Source: Cantharellus purpuraceus (lineage: Eukaryota > Basidiomycota > Agaricomycetes > Cantharellales > Hydnaceae). Taken from it: 64,000 nt of DNA. A program made the translations under genes and the position numbers. Within the stretch, counting starts at the first letter, position 1, and the number at the start of each line of letters is the position of its first letter. The notes beneath the pieces were generated by a model, which did not search any database, was not told where the DNA came from, and saw only the letters and a list, made by a program, of their open reading frames with translations. The stretch lies in the NCBI GenBank assembly GCA_025174535.1, contig JALBUN010000018.1:186001-250000 (forward strand), read 5' to 3'. This document shows positions 11,333-23,227 of this stretch, in pieces.

Positions 11333-11830
11333 TCACATACTATCCTCCACAATCACACGGGGCAATCGATCAGTGATGAAAGCGTTGTGTATCATATCAT
11401 CTGGTTGTAACACCAATAATCGTAACCCGAACATAAAGAAGACTAACTGATGACCCGCCGCTACTACATCTTGTGCCTCTACGAGAGCTATATCACCCTC
11501 CGTCGCCCCTGTTGGCACAACCTGATCCGTAGGTACCACCTCCCGCGATGATCCGGTTCGGACACCCTCATGAGCGTGCGAATGGCTAAACTCAGCCATC
11601 ACAGCATCATACAGGCCTTAGGTGGCCACATGGAAGCTTTCGAGAGGTATCGTAGGTATGCCTAAAGAGATGTCGGTATTCGAGTTGGAGGTCGAGGCGG
11701 AAGGGGCAGATGCAATATTTCGGTCGATGACTGCAATGTCTGACTGCGACTCAGGTCAGGGCATCAACGAAATATACCGATATCCCAATGGCAGAATCGC
11801 ACCAGTCAGAGAAACGTACGAGAGATAGTC
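11333..11830 (-). pseudogene. Partial DUF6533 cytosolic tail (copy H)
   Basis: The minus strand reads AEFSHSHAHEGVRTGSSREV, VPTGATEGDIALVEAQ, the same acidic Ser/Thr tail as the full DUF6533 copies (AEFGDSDADERIGSESSREE, TEGDIALVE). The upstream part to about 11830 matches the preceding exon and intron but is frame-broken. The membrane helices are missing. The 3' extension to 11333 is unlike the other tails. It is a truncated duplicate lying next to module R in the cassette, as at 53580-54150. Confidence 0.55.
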
Positions 11831-11839
11831 ACAAATCTT

Positions 11840-12350
11840 ATAATGATTGATTCCGGATCTGTTTGGGAAGATGGCGGGAGAAATACCCAAATGCCAGATC
11901 TCAATGGACTTGACCATGGCCGTTCCTGTTCCCGTTCCAGGTCGCATAGGCATTGGCCCCGGCAAAGTCTGCAATTCCATTCTACACATTGCGACATTAA
12001 TCCACAGGCAGCGGCGGCATGTCCTGGATGAGAAAATGCACATCGTATCCCTCAAACCTTCCGCTCGACATGCTCTTCAACCCGTGGACTGACGCCCCCT
12101 GTGCAAAATGACACAGCGGCCTTGCAAAGGGTGCGCCTTGCCGCAGCGTCAAGCGGGATCACTGATATGCGTAAGTCGTCAATGACGGTGAGAGTGATGT
12201 TGATCCCAATGCAGGCGCAATTCCAGCTCTCCCTAGACCGCTCTCTCCCTGCCTCTCTGCTGGCATCATACGCCGGAACCGGCATCTACGGAAGTTATTA
12301 TTTAAACACGTTGGCAGGCGCAGTGAAGAGGTCGAAGTAAGGTCCAGCGG
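11840..12350 (-). other. Conserved module S, possible minus-strand coding exon (copy 1)
   Basis: This segment is shared with 36380-36770. On the minus strand both copies encode nearly the same peptide (FEGYDVHFLIQDMPPLPVD here, FEGYDVHYLIQDMPPLPVE there). The changes are R/K, F/Y and D/E, which suits selection on protein rather than on DNA. A Ser/Thr-rich stretch (STSLSPSLTTYAYQ) lies upstream. I recognise no family. The exon limits are unknown. Confidence 0.35.
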
Positions 12351-12479
12351 GCCACAAGTTGAGGGTGACCCAGCAGTGGAAAGCCGACTATCCGCAGTGG
12401 TTCCGGTCGACGGACGACTCAGCATATACACCGGGAATTTTAAGTTTTAATTGCATTGTGGTTTATTGAGTTGTTTTTT

Positions 12480-12980
12480 TTTTGTTTTTATCCCCGTTCC
12501 CGTAGCCGTGTCTGTAGGCATGGGCAGTAATGCCTGCGCGCGTGGGGGTAATGGTATCGCGTACGTCGTGCTGCTACTGTGCGCCACGCTGCACGCCGAA
12601 GCTTGCCATGCCCAACCCGCCCCCGGGTTCGAGTTTCAGTCGACGGAGCCGCCATGTTCACGCGCACGATCCCACCGATGGTCCTCCATGATGACGGCCA
12701 TGTAGGCCAATTGAGGGGTGGATGCCCATTGGCTGGATGCCGAGACATTTCATGGGGCCGCCAATGGCGGGTGTGTCGACAAGATTCTGCTGCTCGGGGC
12801 CATGATCGTTCTTGGGTACCCGTCAAGCTTGCGCACATTGCACAAGCTGATTAACAACGAACGACGATGACGACGCTATGGTTTGCATTCAAGGCCTTGG
12901 TGTATAGCTGTTGTTGCAAGAAAGAGTATAAAGTACTCGGCGCGGGTAGATTGGCATTCTGATGAGGTACGTGTCAAGTC
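12480..12980. other. GC-rich module M5 (copy)
   Basis: Repeated module containing CGTTCCCGTAGCCGT-type runs, TGCTGCTACTGTGCGCCACG and a segment around GATGCCCATTGGCTGG. It is shared with 6540-6950, 36880-37340, 48570-48860, 54200-54500 and 57000-57420. Open frames exist on both strands and disagree between copies, so no product is proposed. It always lies next to a DUF6533 3' end or tail. Confidence 0.4.
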
Positions 12981-13099
12981 CTCTCTCTGAACATGTACAT
13001 CATACGAGAGTACATGAGCAGTGTAACGGAGCATCGCCCCTTACGAAGAGATCCCGCTGAGGCCCTGTCTGTCTACGCGCTCGATCATTGAATATTCTG

Positions 13100-13400
13100 A
13101 CAAGATGTTTATCTTTTTGTCCATATTTAATTCCATATCACGCCGTCGTTACACATCATGTTCCACACCCCCGAGCTGTTTAACCGCATTCCACATCACC
13201 CCGACGTTCCACATTATGTTCCACACCCCCGAACCGTTTATTTGTATCCCGCAGCCCCACTTCTTGATGGTCCACAACGCTGCTACCTTTTCTTATATTC
13301 CACACACGCGCTACACTTGTCTTTATAGTCGTCACCCCAAACTCTCAGTCCACGTCTTAGATAAGCGTCTTGTTAGAAGATCATAAAAGTACGGATAGTT
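13100..13400. repeat. Short interspersed GTTCCACA-type repeats
   Basis: GTTCCACA or ATTCCACA recurs several times with CACCCCCGA-type spacers (about 13150-13310). This looks like a degenerate minisatellite. There is no supported gene between 12980 and 13824. The last 220 bp is the standard DUF6533 3' flank. Confidence 0.35.
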
Positions 13401-13824
13401 AGAATGAAGTCAGTTTTCTGCACCTGGAAAGTTCGTATAGTCCGCGAGCTCAGGAGAAGATTCAAAAGAACCTGCGCCACTACGTCTAACTTTATCTTCA
13501 CATGTGTAAGTCAAGCACAGCGCGTGGAAGAAACTTACAGCAGGAAAGGAGGTTACTTTCATCTAACCGACTGCATTCCTCGAGTAATAAGACGATAATG
13601 TTACAAAATATAGGATACAAAAATAGTTACGCAACTAAATTGTTCAAATGACAACGTCTCTATGAGTTCGCGCAGACTGACGTGAATAAATACACGTGCT
13701 ACACAGCTATGCACGTTTGCCTCCACGTCCCAAGATTACAAGTGTTGCGAATCATGTCATCCAGAAATTCCGTCACATCAATAATCCCAACCGAACATGA
13801 GTAAGACCAGCTGACGGCCCGACA

Positions 13825-15500
13825 CTACACATCCAAGGAAATTTCAACATCATGTGGCCGGGACAGAACTTCTACGAACACGATGTCGATCTCCGTCATC
13901 CCTGATGGCATGTCCTCATCCGTAAGCATGTCCTCCTACCAGGTTGTTTCGCTTCCGATACCCTCATCAGTGTCTGAATTCCCAAATTCGGCCATGACAG
14001 CGTCGTGCAGGCTTTGGGTGGCTGCATGGAAGCTTCCGAGGGATATCGAAGGTAAGTCCCAGGAGGTTTTGGTATTAGGGTGAGCATGGCTCCTTTGGAG
14101 GTCGAGGTGGAAGCGGCAGATGATCATTACGGACAAGCTGCATATAATTAGTCAATGACTGCAGTGTGTCCGGTTCCGACTCACTTGTTCTGGATATATA
14201 CAAGAACATTTCGAAGGGTAGGCTAAGGTTCGAGTTGGCGCAGCTGTAGCATATATCAATGTGTGGCTCACTCGCACGGCCTAGCACGTTTGGTTAGTCA
14301 GGGCATAAAAATTGGTATATTGGCATACAGATCTAAGGATCACATCTGAAAGCGTGAGAGTGAGGACAAACCTGGTAATAATCGATTCTAGATTCAGCGG
14401 AAGATAGCAGATGACATACCCATATCTCATCAGGCCTGATATCAATATCAGTCCATGAGCACACTCCTGTAATAGAGACTATGGCTTGCCTTGCTGAGCC
14501 AGCAAGTGTGTGAGTGTCAGCCTGTTCCATGTTGACCGTTTGTATACTCTCCACGTTCTGAGTGTGCTGGCCAGTGTCACAGCCACCACTACGGTCTCAA
14601 ACAAGATAACCAAGATTGTACTGATGTCATTAACTGCCAAAAGGGAATCAATGACATGATCATGCAGATCAGGCGTGTCGTACTTCTGCTAAGTCATTGA
14701 GCACGGTGCATGTGGGACCATGTTGTTCTCACATGAGAAGTGTGTGGAATTGCTGACTGGTGGTATCACAGCTATCTAAAGCTGATCTAGCCTATGATGG
14801 CTGACGTCATGCATATCCACAGCAATGCAGCCATGCATACCTACCAGTTGCATTATGATGACGAAAGCACCGAGAACCCCAAGGACGACTGATACCAGTC
14901 TCTTGTTTTTGGTAATGGCATACGTCCATGCAAGTAGAAGGCCTACACCACTGTCAATGATCTATTCAGAGAACAATATATCATATCACCTTGTATCCCG
15001 ATGAGTGAGGAGGTTCATACTATCCACAAAGTGAGTGATCCCGTTACATGTCCTACTTGCATGAATTTCTACGCTACAAGGAATGCCCTTGAACTTACTA
15101 CATTTATCAACTGTCATCTGCGTGTGTCAAGGAAATTTGACAGAGAACACACCTGAAGTGATGTATTCAAGGTATGCATGACTCTCAGTACCGAGAGATG
15201 CAGTATTGCCGAGTATCTCGCTAGAAAATACAGGACAGTTCCCAATTTCAACTTTCTATTCCAGACATAATCAATTTCGTGTCTAATTTTTAAGCAGATA
15301 TCATAGGTAAGAAGAGCTGTTTCGAGTGTTAGCTGGGGCTGCACACACTGGCCTTGTACTCACCAAGGACAGCTATAAGAGTGTAATTTGAGGCCATTCT
15401 GGTGCACACAATAAGTTTAAATGACAATGCGCTAATAGCCAGTGACCACATACATGTCCGACGCTGTTTGAATTGTTGCCTGTTGTGCTTGAGATGCCAT
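13825..15500 (-). pseudogene. DUF6533 multi-pass membrane protein, copy C (degraded)
   Basis: Minus strand from the ATG at 15498-15500 (MASQAQQATIQTASDMY). A TAG in exon 1 after YVVTGY and a following frame loss mark it as a pseudogene. The DUF6533 core is clear: LLTYDICLKIRHEIDYVW, KLKLGTVLYFLARYSAI. The tail exon reads VMIICRFHLDLQRSHAHP, then AEFGNSDTDEGIGSET, and stops at 13825. A Copia LTR begins 73 bp upstream of its start and cuts off the usual divergent partner gene. Confidence 0.65.
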
Positions 15501-15573
15501 ATCAATGGGAAGATGATGGTTGTGTATACAGAATGTGATGGGCAGAACGTCACAAGAGGCTCATATATATACT

Positions 15574-15713
15574 TGTAGAAGAGAAAGTACGCTCACTTAC
15601 TATATATATATAGTGCGCTCGCTATTAGTCAGCACGTGTATAGTTCCTCTCTGGTCGCGTGCAATAGAGTTAGTTTTTTATCCCTGACCGTCATGTAAAG
15701 ATGCTGTTCAACA
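15574..15713 (+). repeat. Short Copia 5' LTR (about 140 bp)
   Basis: The sequence starts TGTAGAAGAG and ends GCTGTTCAACA, directly before a primer-binding-like site and a Copia gag frame. It contains a TATATATATATAG promoter-like run. No second copy was found downstream, so the 3' LTR is lost. The left boundary is inferred from the TG and from the break with the DUF6533-C upstream sequence. Confidence 0.55.
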
Positions 15714-15725
15714 GGTTATGGGCCC
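15714..15725 (+). other. Primer-binding-site candidate
   Basis: GGTTATGGGCCC immediately follows the LTR end. Copia elements often prime from an internal half of initiator tRNA-Met, and this sequence has that look. A similar GGTTATAGGCCC occurs at about 42115, just before another Copia gag. Confidence 0.45.
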
Positions 15726-15743
15726 CGCCGCTGCATAAATTGA

Positions 15744-17205
15744 ATGAATTATCTACTCAATTACTATGACCATTATGCAACTCAACTACATAACTACGAC
15801 TGGGAATGGGTTCTTGACATCCCAAAACTCAACTCAATGAATTTCTACTCATGGAAGAACAACATGGAGACCATACTATATGGACTGAACCAGATGGTAA
15901 TGGTTCAAGGTGTAGTCCTCAGGCCAGAGCCAGCGGATGCAATGGCACTGAAGGCAGCTGAGATGGCAGCCATTGTGGCATGGGATCTTTGTGCTGGAAG
16001 GGCATATATGGAGATTGCCCTGCGCATTGAAAATGAGTGGAAGCAGCCTATTATGGGCAATTGTGATCCAGCAAAAGCTTGGAAAGCTCTAGAGGACACA
16101 TATGGTGTGAGCATGGATGGGATCTGTGCAGTGCTGTTCACACAGATAATGACCATGAAGTACATGGCTGGGATGCTGATCCAGATGCACCAGCTAAAAA
16201 TGGAAGAGGTCCAGCAGAAGCTCATAGCAGCAGGACAGAGCATACCCAATTCACAGTTCCTTTCATATTTTCTTAACTCCTTATCGGCTGAGCTTGACCA
16301 ATTCACCACTACAGTTAATCACACTATGGAAACCATCACAAGCATCACAATGAGGCTCAGACAGATGGAGCTATGCCATGAGCTACATGGTGAAGGTGGT
16401 AGTGAGGTAGGGTTATTGGCTAAAGGAAAGGGCAAGGGAATGAATACAAAGTGAAAGGGAAAGTGCCACAATTGCAGAGAAGCAGGGCACTGGGCACATG
16501 ACTGCATGAAGCTGAAGAAGAAGAAGAGTGACTCAAATGCAAAAGGAGATGCACAAGCACCTGTGAGGCGCATGTTTATGGTGCTGAATGCACAAGCAGC
16601 AGGACATGATGGCACCACTACATACTATCTAGACTCCAGGGCATCTAGCCACTACATGCCATGCTGAGAGGATCTGCAGAATTACACACCATTTACTGCT
16701 CCCAGCACAATTACCACTGTGAAGGGTCAGGTGCAGGCTATAGGAGCTGGGACTCTGCAGTATGTGATCCAGCTGAAGGATGGTGGTGAAGCCTTTGGTG
16801 AGCTCTGTGACATGTCATGGGTGCCTGGCATAGTGGCAAGATTACTGTTGGTGTGTCAGCTAGCACAGAGCAGATACACAGTGGCATTCAAGAAAGCTGG
16901 CTGTGAGCTGCATCAACCATGTAGAAACACTATAGACATACCGGTGGTGGAGCAGGTTTACCCAGTGTGACTCTGAATCAGAAGCACACACACTGCAGGA
17001 ACCATCAACTTGATGTTTACCGAGGGTGACAACATACAGCTAGCCAAGCGGTTACAGGATGAGTGGCTGATGACTGCAGTGGCATGTACCAAAGTCACCT
17101 GGATGGACATGCATAGAATGATGGGTCATTTAAATTTAAGAATGCCAGGGTCACAGATATCACAGCACCACTCCCCACACTTGGACTGCATGGCATGCTG
17201 TTAAT
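15744..17205 (+). pseudogene. Ty1/Copia gag, zinc knuckle, protease and start of integrase region
   Basis: One reading frame runs the whole length, interrupted only by stops. The gag part begins MNYLLNYYDHYATQ and holds LNSMNFYSWKNNMETILYG and a long helical capsid-like region. A TGA at 16452 precedes the zinc knuckle CHNCREAGHWAHDC. The protease motif reads YYLDSRASSHY where Copia has DSGAS, so the flap-side Gly is lost. Further stops occur near 16665 and 16968. The pre-integrase motif MDMHRMMGHLN and a CMACC end follow, then the frame degenerates. Integrase core, reverse transcriptase and RNase H are absent. Confidence 0.85.
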
Positions 17206-17440
17206 GGTGTAAGAAGGGATGTTGCAATAGGGAGAAAACAAATAAGGTCCGGTCTTCACTTTTGTCTTTCTGTTACTGTACTTTGCTTTTTCTTACTTAC
17301 TTGTTTCCTTTATTCTCGATGTTGTTTAGATCTGGTTTCAGAGGGAGAGAGAGAGCAAGAGAAAGAGAGGGGGAGATCCTGCCCTTGTCATTATTTGCTG
17401 GGTCTTTTTATTTACAACAGAGACAATAGGGTGAACTATG

Positions 17441-17614
17441 TGGAACAGTGGGAAACAGGTGGAATGGAATAGACAATGGAGCATGTGGAATGGGTGGTAT
17501 GGAACAGACAATAGAGTATGTGGAAATGTGGGGAACAGGTGGAATGGAATAGACAATGGAGCATGTGGAATGAGTGGTATGGAACAGACAATAGAGTATG
17601 TGGAAATGTGGAAC
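17441..17614 (+). repeat. 80-bp tandem repeat (about 2.2 copies)
   Basis: Units start TGGAACAGTGGGAAACAGG (17441), TGGAAATGTGGGGAACAGG (17521) and TGGAAATGTGGAAC (17601). Each unit consists of two related 40-bp halves (GGTGGAATGGAATAGACAAT and GGTGGTATGGAACAGACAAT). No gene is supported between 17210 and 17760; it also contains purine-rich AGAGAGAG runs. Confidence 0.8.
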
Positions 17615-17759
17615 GGATAGTGTGGAAGTGGATATTGGAGTTTGTGACACATGGAAGTGGCATTGATACCTGTCCTATTTGTTTTATAGTGATCATGAAT
17701 GAATAGAGGAAAGAAAATAGAAAAGAGAGAAGGAAATTAAAGAAAAGGAGATCAAAGAA

Positions 17760-18283
17760 AAAGACTGAAAACTTGTGATCTTCCACTAGAGAGTGGTGCT
17801 CTCTTACATCCACTACAACTCCCTATTTTCACAGCAAACTCCTTACTTGTCTTCCTCTGAATGGTTGGTGTCAAACAACAGTAGGTTGTCATCCCCTGGT
17901 ATATCAGGTTTTCGTAGTCCTTCTCCAATTGAGCCCTGGAACGATAGCATGCTTCAGTGATGCCTCTCTCACTGCGAGAATAACAGGTCTGCCACACCTA
18001 TAGTCAATGGACACCAATGGTGGTAACCTATTCATCGTGTCCTTCAAGGCCTGCATTGCCCCCACTGCTTCATTGCTCCAATGAAATTCAACATGTTTCT
18101 TAGTCAAATCTGTGAGCAGCTGTGCTATTTCCATGAAGCATTCAATGAAGATCCACACTGTCCCACAAGTGCCAAGGAAGCCTCTAACTTCCAATGCTGA
18201 CTTACATGGCAGCCAGGTGAGGACCTTCTTGATTTTGGAAAGGTCAGGGGCCCGCCCTTGAGCATTGCAATGAATGTCCACAA
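17760..18283 (-). pseudogene. Ty3/Gypsy reverse transcriptase C-terminus and RNase H fragment
   Basis: The minus strand reads SKIKKVLTWLPCKSALEVRG, FLGTCGTVWIFIECFMEIAQ, LLTDLTKKHVEFHWSNEA and RPVILAVREASLKHAIV. This is the connection and RNase H start of a basidiomycete Gypsy polymerase (the usual LAVDAS is changed to LAVREAS). It continues the reverse transcriptase at 20493-21490, from which it is separated by a solo LTR and another insert. The RNase H C-terminus is frame-broken and fades out near 17800. Confidence 0.8.
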
Positions 18284-19021
18284 TGTTATTTGGAAGACCA
18301 GACTTCTGGGGAGAAAAGGAGAGGGAGGAACAGAGGGGATAGGAGGGATAGGAGCATATAGGAGGCTCAGGAGCTTAGGAGGGGATAAGGAAACAAGGGG
18401 AAATGACTGAGAGGGGAAAGGAGGAGTCCCTGTAAGCTCCACAATGATCTGAACATTCACCCTAATTTTTCTTTTGATTTATTTCATCATTTTTTCCCTA
18501 TTTGACATCACCCCCCCATTCTTTTTATCATAAATCACTTTCCCTTTATTCACATGACACAGAACATTTATCACAAGTTATTAGCATGCATATCTTGTAT
18601 AAAAAATGCCTAGCTAGATATGCAATGGACTAGAGAATTTTCTCTCACCTGTTTTTGTTGACTGTGTCTGAACTATTCATTTCTGGAATAACTCCAGAAT
18701 GAATGCGTATTTCTACAATATTTTGCATAATCTTCCAGAGTATTGCAACATATATTCGAATCCCAGTTTGTGAAGCTTAGGCTCCACTGGTTGATTTTCT
18801 ATTAAGCATTTACTCTCGTTCGAGTCATCTGCTCCTGATCCCTGCTCAAATTGTCAATATCTAGACGAAGATCACACCAGATTTCATCAAACTTTGTAGG
18901 AAGATACTACTCAAGTATATCTTCAATTAGATTATGCATACATCCAGTTCCCATCACTCCCTCTGTTCCTATTCGAAATCTACTCTCCACACACCCCCAG
19001 CAAGGCAAAATTTTTTCAACA
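18284..19021 (+). repeat. Solo LTR, family LTR-1 (copy b, diverged)
   Basis: Begins TGTTATTTGG, ends TTTTTTCAACA, and aligns along its length with LTR-1 at 491-1200 but with many substitutions. Flanks are CACAA (18279-18283) and CGCAA (19022-19026), a 5-bp duplication with one change. Removing it rejoins the Gypsy codons (LDVLIV to DIHCNAQGR). The weaker duplication and greater divergence fit an older insertion than copies a, c and d. Confidence 0.75.
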
Positions 19022-19040
19022 CGCAATGAGAACATCCAGT

Positions 19041-20487
19041 GTCGGTTCACTTAAGGAATAGATCCTATAAGCCTGCATGCAACGGTCCTAGCAAACAGAT
19101 GGTGTGTAACGCAGTTGTTCAGCACTCCAAAGATCAATCAGGTCGAGGGGTAGAGGTAGTACTTAGTAACAGGGAAGTGGAATAGTGCTCTGTGGTTGGA
19201 TGAGGATGGGAGCAAAAGGTCGGTCCCGATGGCTGATCGTGCCCCGTGACTGGATGACAATGTGGAGCCCAGTTGAAAGGTATGTGAAAGCTGGTTTCAG
19301 GAGAAGCAACCTCTTGGTGGTGGAGGGAAATCTGATCATTGAACCAAGGTGTTTTACCTCAGTGTAGAGATGATGGATTGTGATGTAGAGCGTAGAGCGT
19401 AGACTTAGAGCGTAGAGCATAGACTTAGAGCGTGGACTTTGACTTTAGAGCATTGGCTGAAAACTTGTTGATTGATTCCAAAGGCCAAAAACTAGCGCCC
19501 TTTTATATACAAATCCCCAGGGCACAACAACACAATATGAGGAGCAAATGATGCGATATGATGCAAGATATGCTGATCAAGCCAGCTGACAAAGCTTGTG
19601 AAGTTGAACTACTAATGGGGAAATCATGGAGAAATGAAGCAACAGATAGGGGTAATCTTTGTAAGAATAGGGGGTGATGAGTAATAAAAGAACCAAAAAT
19701 AGAACAAGGATGAGTAAGTCATGTATGAATGAATTAAAAGATGAAACAGGGGTGAGTCATATAAAAGAACAATAGAAACATCCACCAATACCATCTTCCC
19801 TATGGCTCCAAAGGTAAATTGACCCTGAGTCACATGAGGACTTCAGTCAGCATCCACAACAAATACTCCTTATTGTCTTAGTGATATGTCTCCATATGGT
19901 ATCCTGTTCCAAGGGTATTCAGTCCCTTTGCCTGACACAATGTAACCTGAGTCAGATTGAAGTGGGAGGATAGGTCGGCGATGGTGACTGAAATTCTACC
20001 TCACATTCGACTCTTCTATCCGTGTTACGATATAGAGGTGAAATGCCAAGGAATGTATATGGTTCAACAGAATTGTGAAAGAATATAGGATTGCCAATGG
20101 CATAAGAGAGACAAGGTGGGGATCTTGGACATTGAAAGAGTTTTGGAAGTATTTTGACATGTGGAAGTGGCTTAACATGCCCGTGGAGCTCGGCGTATTT
20201 TTGATAGTCCTCTGTGTCCAGAGACCAGTGTGACATATTATTAGAAGAGATGTTGGAGAGGGGAATAGGATTGGAAGCCATGTGAATGATGATGAAAGGA
20301 TCAGTGTGAATAGAAGGCTGATAATGATCAATGGCGATGAAACACGAGTGATGATCAATGGCTAGAATTAGAGACTGAGGTGGAGAGGGAGTTGCGGCGC
20401 TATTTAAAAGTTGATATGAAAAGACGCTGGCAGAGTTGGACTGTCAGAGTGGTTTGATATACGTCCTCGATGCGTCCTGGCTCTTCA
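19041..20487. mobile_element. 1.45-kb insert in the minus-strand Gypsy element
   Basis: Flanked by the 5-bp repeat CCAGT (19036-19040 and 20488-20492). Taking it out rejoins the Gypsy reverse transcriptase (PKLLIV to LDVLIV). The ends read GTCGGTTCAC and CCTGGCTCTTCA, not TG...CA, so the class is uncertain. Inside is a GCGTAGACTTAGA-type short tandem repeat (19386-19450) and a TTTTATATAC box near 19500. No recognised protein frame was found. Confidence 0.5.
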
Positions 20488-20492
20488 CCAGT

Positions 20493-21490
20493 ACCACAAT
20501 CAACAATTTTGGACCAGAAATGGTTATGCTGGTGTACTCAAGGTGGTGAAGAACTTGATGTACATCAACCAGATGTTCCCACACAAAATGACGGATGCCT
20601 GGGTTAGCCTTGAGAACTTCTGGCTGTCCAGCACTGTCCAAATAATATGAGGTGGGGCCAAGGGTGATGACATCATCAATGAAAGGTCTGGCATCCGGCT
20701 TGTACTGCAGTATGAACTCCATATCTGCCTGAAAAATAGGGACCAAGTTTGTCCATCCCATAGGAAGGACTGTAAGGTGATGGGGTCCCAGCGGCATCTG
20801 GAAGGTGGTGAGGTCTTGATTCCTCAGCTAATGGGCGATGATCATATCCCATGAACACATTGGCCAGGGTATAAATCACTCTGCCCCCACATCATTCTGT
20901 GAAGGTCTCCACTCCTGGTGGTAGGCTGGCATCTTTCACTGTGACCACATTAAGTGGCTGTAAATCATGAACTGGGTGCAGGGCACCATTCTTTTTAACC
21001 ACACAGAACCAGCGAGATCAATAGGACAATGTAGATGGTTCATAAACACCTGATGAGATTTTGTCACATATGATATCAACAATGTGATCGAAGAGCCCAG
21101 GAGGAATCAGGTAGTTTCTCTGCACCCATGGTTTGTGTTTGACCATTGGAATGATCACTGGTGGGAAGTACTTGTCCTTGAAATGTCCCTTTTCTGCCTC
21201 TGTCCAAGCTAAAGCCTGTTCTTTCTCCTTTAGGATGTTAAATACTAGTTTTATTTCCTCATCCCACAGGAAACCACTAGATGAGACTCCCAAGGCCTCC
21301 CACCAGTCTCTGGTCAATCTTTTTCAAACTGTTGGATGGGTGGTGGAGTGGGTGTTAGCAGTACTAACATTGTTATGGGGTCTTCTGGGAAGTGATGTTT
21401 CACTCAAGCATGCATGGGCATTGTCATTGGGATGGGGTGGACTTTCCACTCCACTCATTTGTATGCCAAAACTTCTTGTTGTTGTGATCC
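20493..21490 (-). pseudogene. Ty3/Gypsy protease-RT linker and reverse transcriptase fragment
   Basis: The minus strand from about 21490 reads the linker (RDWWEALGVSSSGFLWDEEI), then WVQRNYLIPPGLFDHIVDII, then the RT fingers FCVVKKNGALHPVHDLQPLN. It continues with HLTVLPMGWTNLVPIFQADM and FIDDVITLGPTSYYLD, where FIDD is the active-site box. Stops and at least one frameshift (near 20830-20900) disrupt it. The palm end resumes at 18283. The upstream edge at about 21490 abuts a Copia LTR, so gag and protease are missing. Confidence 0.85.
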
Positions 21491-21494
21491 TGGT

Positions 21495-22153
21495 TAGATG
21501 AATGGGTGCATTTCAGAGGGCTGAGAGGAGAAAGGAGAAGGATAAACAGGAAAGGGGTATACAGGAGGCCCAGAGGAGTTAGGGATGAGGTGAGCAATCA
21601 GATAAGGAGGGGAGGAGATAGGGGAGAGGGTATAGGAGTTGAGGGCAAGATTGTGAACATTTTTTCTCTTTATTTCATTTTCTATTCACCCTCCCATGGA
21701 CACTATAGTTAGAACCACCCCAGTCTTAAAAATTCTGTCATCTATTCTCCCTTCACCCCATGACCCAGAACCTTTTACTATGGACTCCTGACATGCTTAT
21801 AGTGTATAAAATGAGACTAGCTAGCTACGCAATGGACCAGATCTTTCATCTCCAAGTTTGTCTTAATAACTTGTCATTTCCAGAAGTGACTTTGCTGTTC
21901 TCCTCATAACTATTCAAAGACTTTATCGATTCTTCTAAACTCAATCACATCCGCTTCTGCTCATTCACACCTACCCGTCGGTACCATCTGCAAGGCTGTA
22001 CAATGCCTGTACAACATTATGAGCATGCATATATTTGTCCCTGTCATAAGTGCTGGCATTCCCAGCTCCTATCACTTCCTTTGCTTCCAACCCAACCAAC
22101 CTCTATTCGACTTTGGACTTAGCAAGGTGGTATATACGGAATATATTTATAAC
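21495..22153 (+). repeat. Copia 5' LTR, distantly related to LTR-1
   Basis: The layout follows LTR-1: a purine-rich GGAG block, then TTTATTTCATTTTC, TAAAATGAGACTAGCTAGCTA, ATTCTTCTAAAC, and the end TTTATAACA at 22153. A Copia gag frame starts 55 bp later, so it is the 5' LTR of that element. This suggests LTR-1 is also a Copia LTR. The left boundary is approximate. Confidence 0.5.
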
Positions 22154-22207
22154 AGATTAAGAGTCTCAATACTCTTCAATGGTGCAATCACCTCCCAAGC
22201 ATGACAT

Positions 22208-22433
22208 TCATAAATTTAGGGAGATCAGACCCAAGTTAAGTAGAGATAACTGGGTTTCATGGAAGTGAGAACTGCTTGCTACAGCACGAGACAGAGGACT
22301 ATATGCTACCATCCTAGGAATGGATGAATTACCTGATGAAGACAATACAACAATTACGATTGTTGGCAGAGTCAGACACACAGGAGACATCACCCTCAAA
22401 CAGAAGATCAATGATTGACACAACAGGAACAAC
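22208..22433 (+). pseudogene. Ty1/Copia gag N-terminal fragment
   Basis: The frame reads KFREIRPKLSRDNWVSWK, a stop, then ELLATARDRGLYATILGMD and ELPDEDNTTITIVGRVRH. This is the N-terminal domain typical of basidiomycete Copia gag proteins. It is cut at 22433 by the family-B repeat beginning TGTATGGG. The rest of the element was not found with confidence. Confidence 0.65.
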
Positions 22434-23227
22434 TGTATGGGAACCACCTTTTCCCTATCAAATCCTATTTATGCAGCACCAATGTGCTATACTTTGCTTT
22501 TCCATTCCTAAATATCAGCATATATTTGGTGCTTGTACCTGGAATGGACTTATTCAAATATTCTCTATTTTTCCATATTTTTTCAGGAATATTCCATGCA
22601 GAACTCAGCCCAGAGTGCTCTTATTCTGCTGTGCTACAGTTGTGGACCCATAGGTGCCCACAAACCTTCACACAGTCAGCACTCCACCTTTGGACCAGGC
22701 ATTTGGCCTGAATTCAAGCTCAGATGTCTCTGATCAATAAATATTCTGTAACTTGACAACCACAGCCTCTCAGGGCACTATTTTTCATGGAGATCATCAT
22801 CTGAGATGTGGCTATCCATGGCTGTCCAAACCAGTGCAGAAAACAGAGTGGACACCCTTCTTTTTGCCTGATCAGTGCCTAGTTCAGGGATCAGATCAGG
22901 TGATTGCCTTGGAATATTCTACCCCTTTCCATAACATTCTAGCTGTTTCCTTCTATTATTAGATAGAACTTTCCAGAACCATTATTCAGCTCCTGATCAG
23001 TGTTATTTCAGTGATCTGAACCTGTGATTGGCTTGGAATATTCTACCCCTTTCTTCCACCTTCCACAACCTTCCAGTAGTTTCCATCTATTAATAGGTAG
23101 AATATTCCAGAAGCATTAGTCAGCTCCTGTAAATACAATATATAAGGAGGTCATTCTGCCTGTAGTATCTGCCTCACATGACTATGAATCTACAGGGTGA
23201 GATTGTCTGTCAATAGTCCTGCCATTA

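Noticed and set aside
17338..17813. Several overlapping minus-strand frames rich in Phe, His and Cys
   Set aside because: They arise from the 80-bp tandem repeat and purine-rich runs; no conserved protein motif is present.
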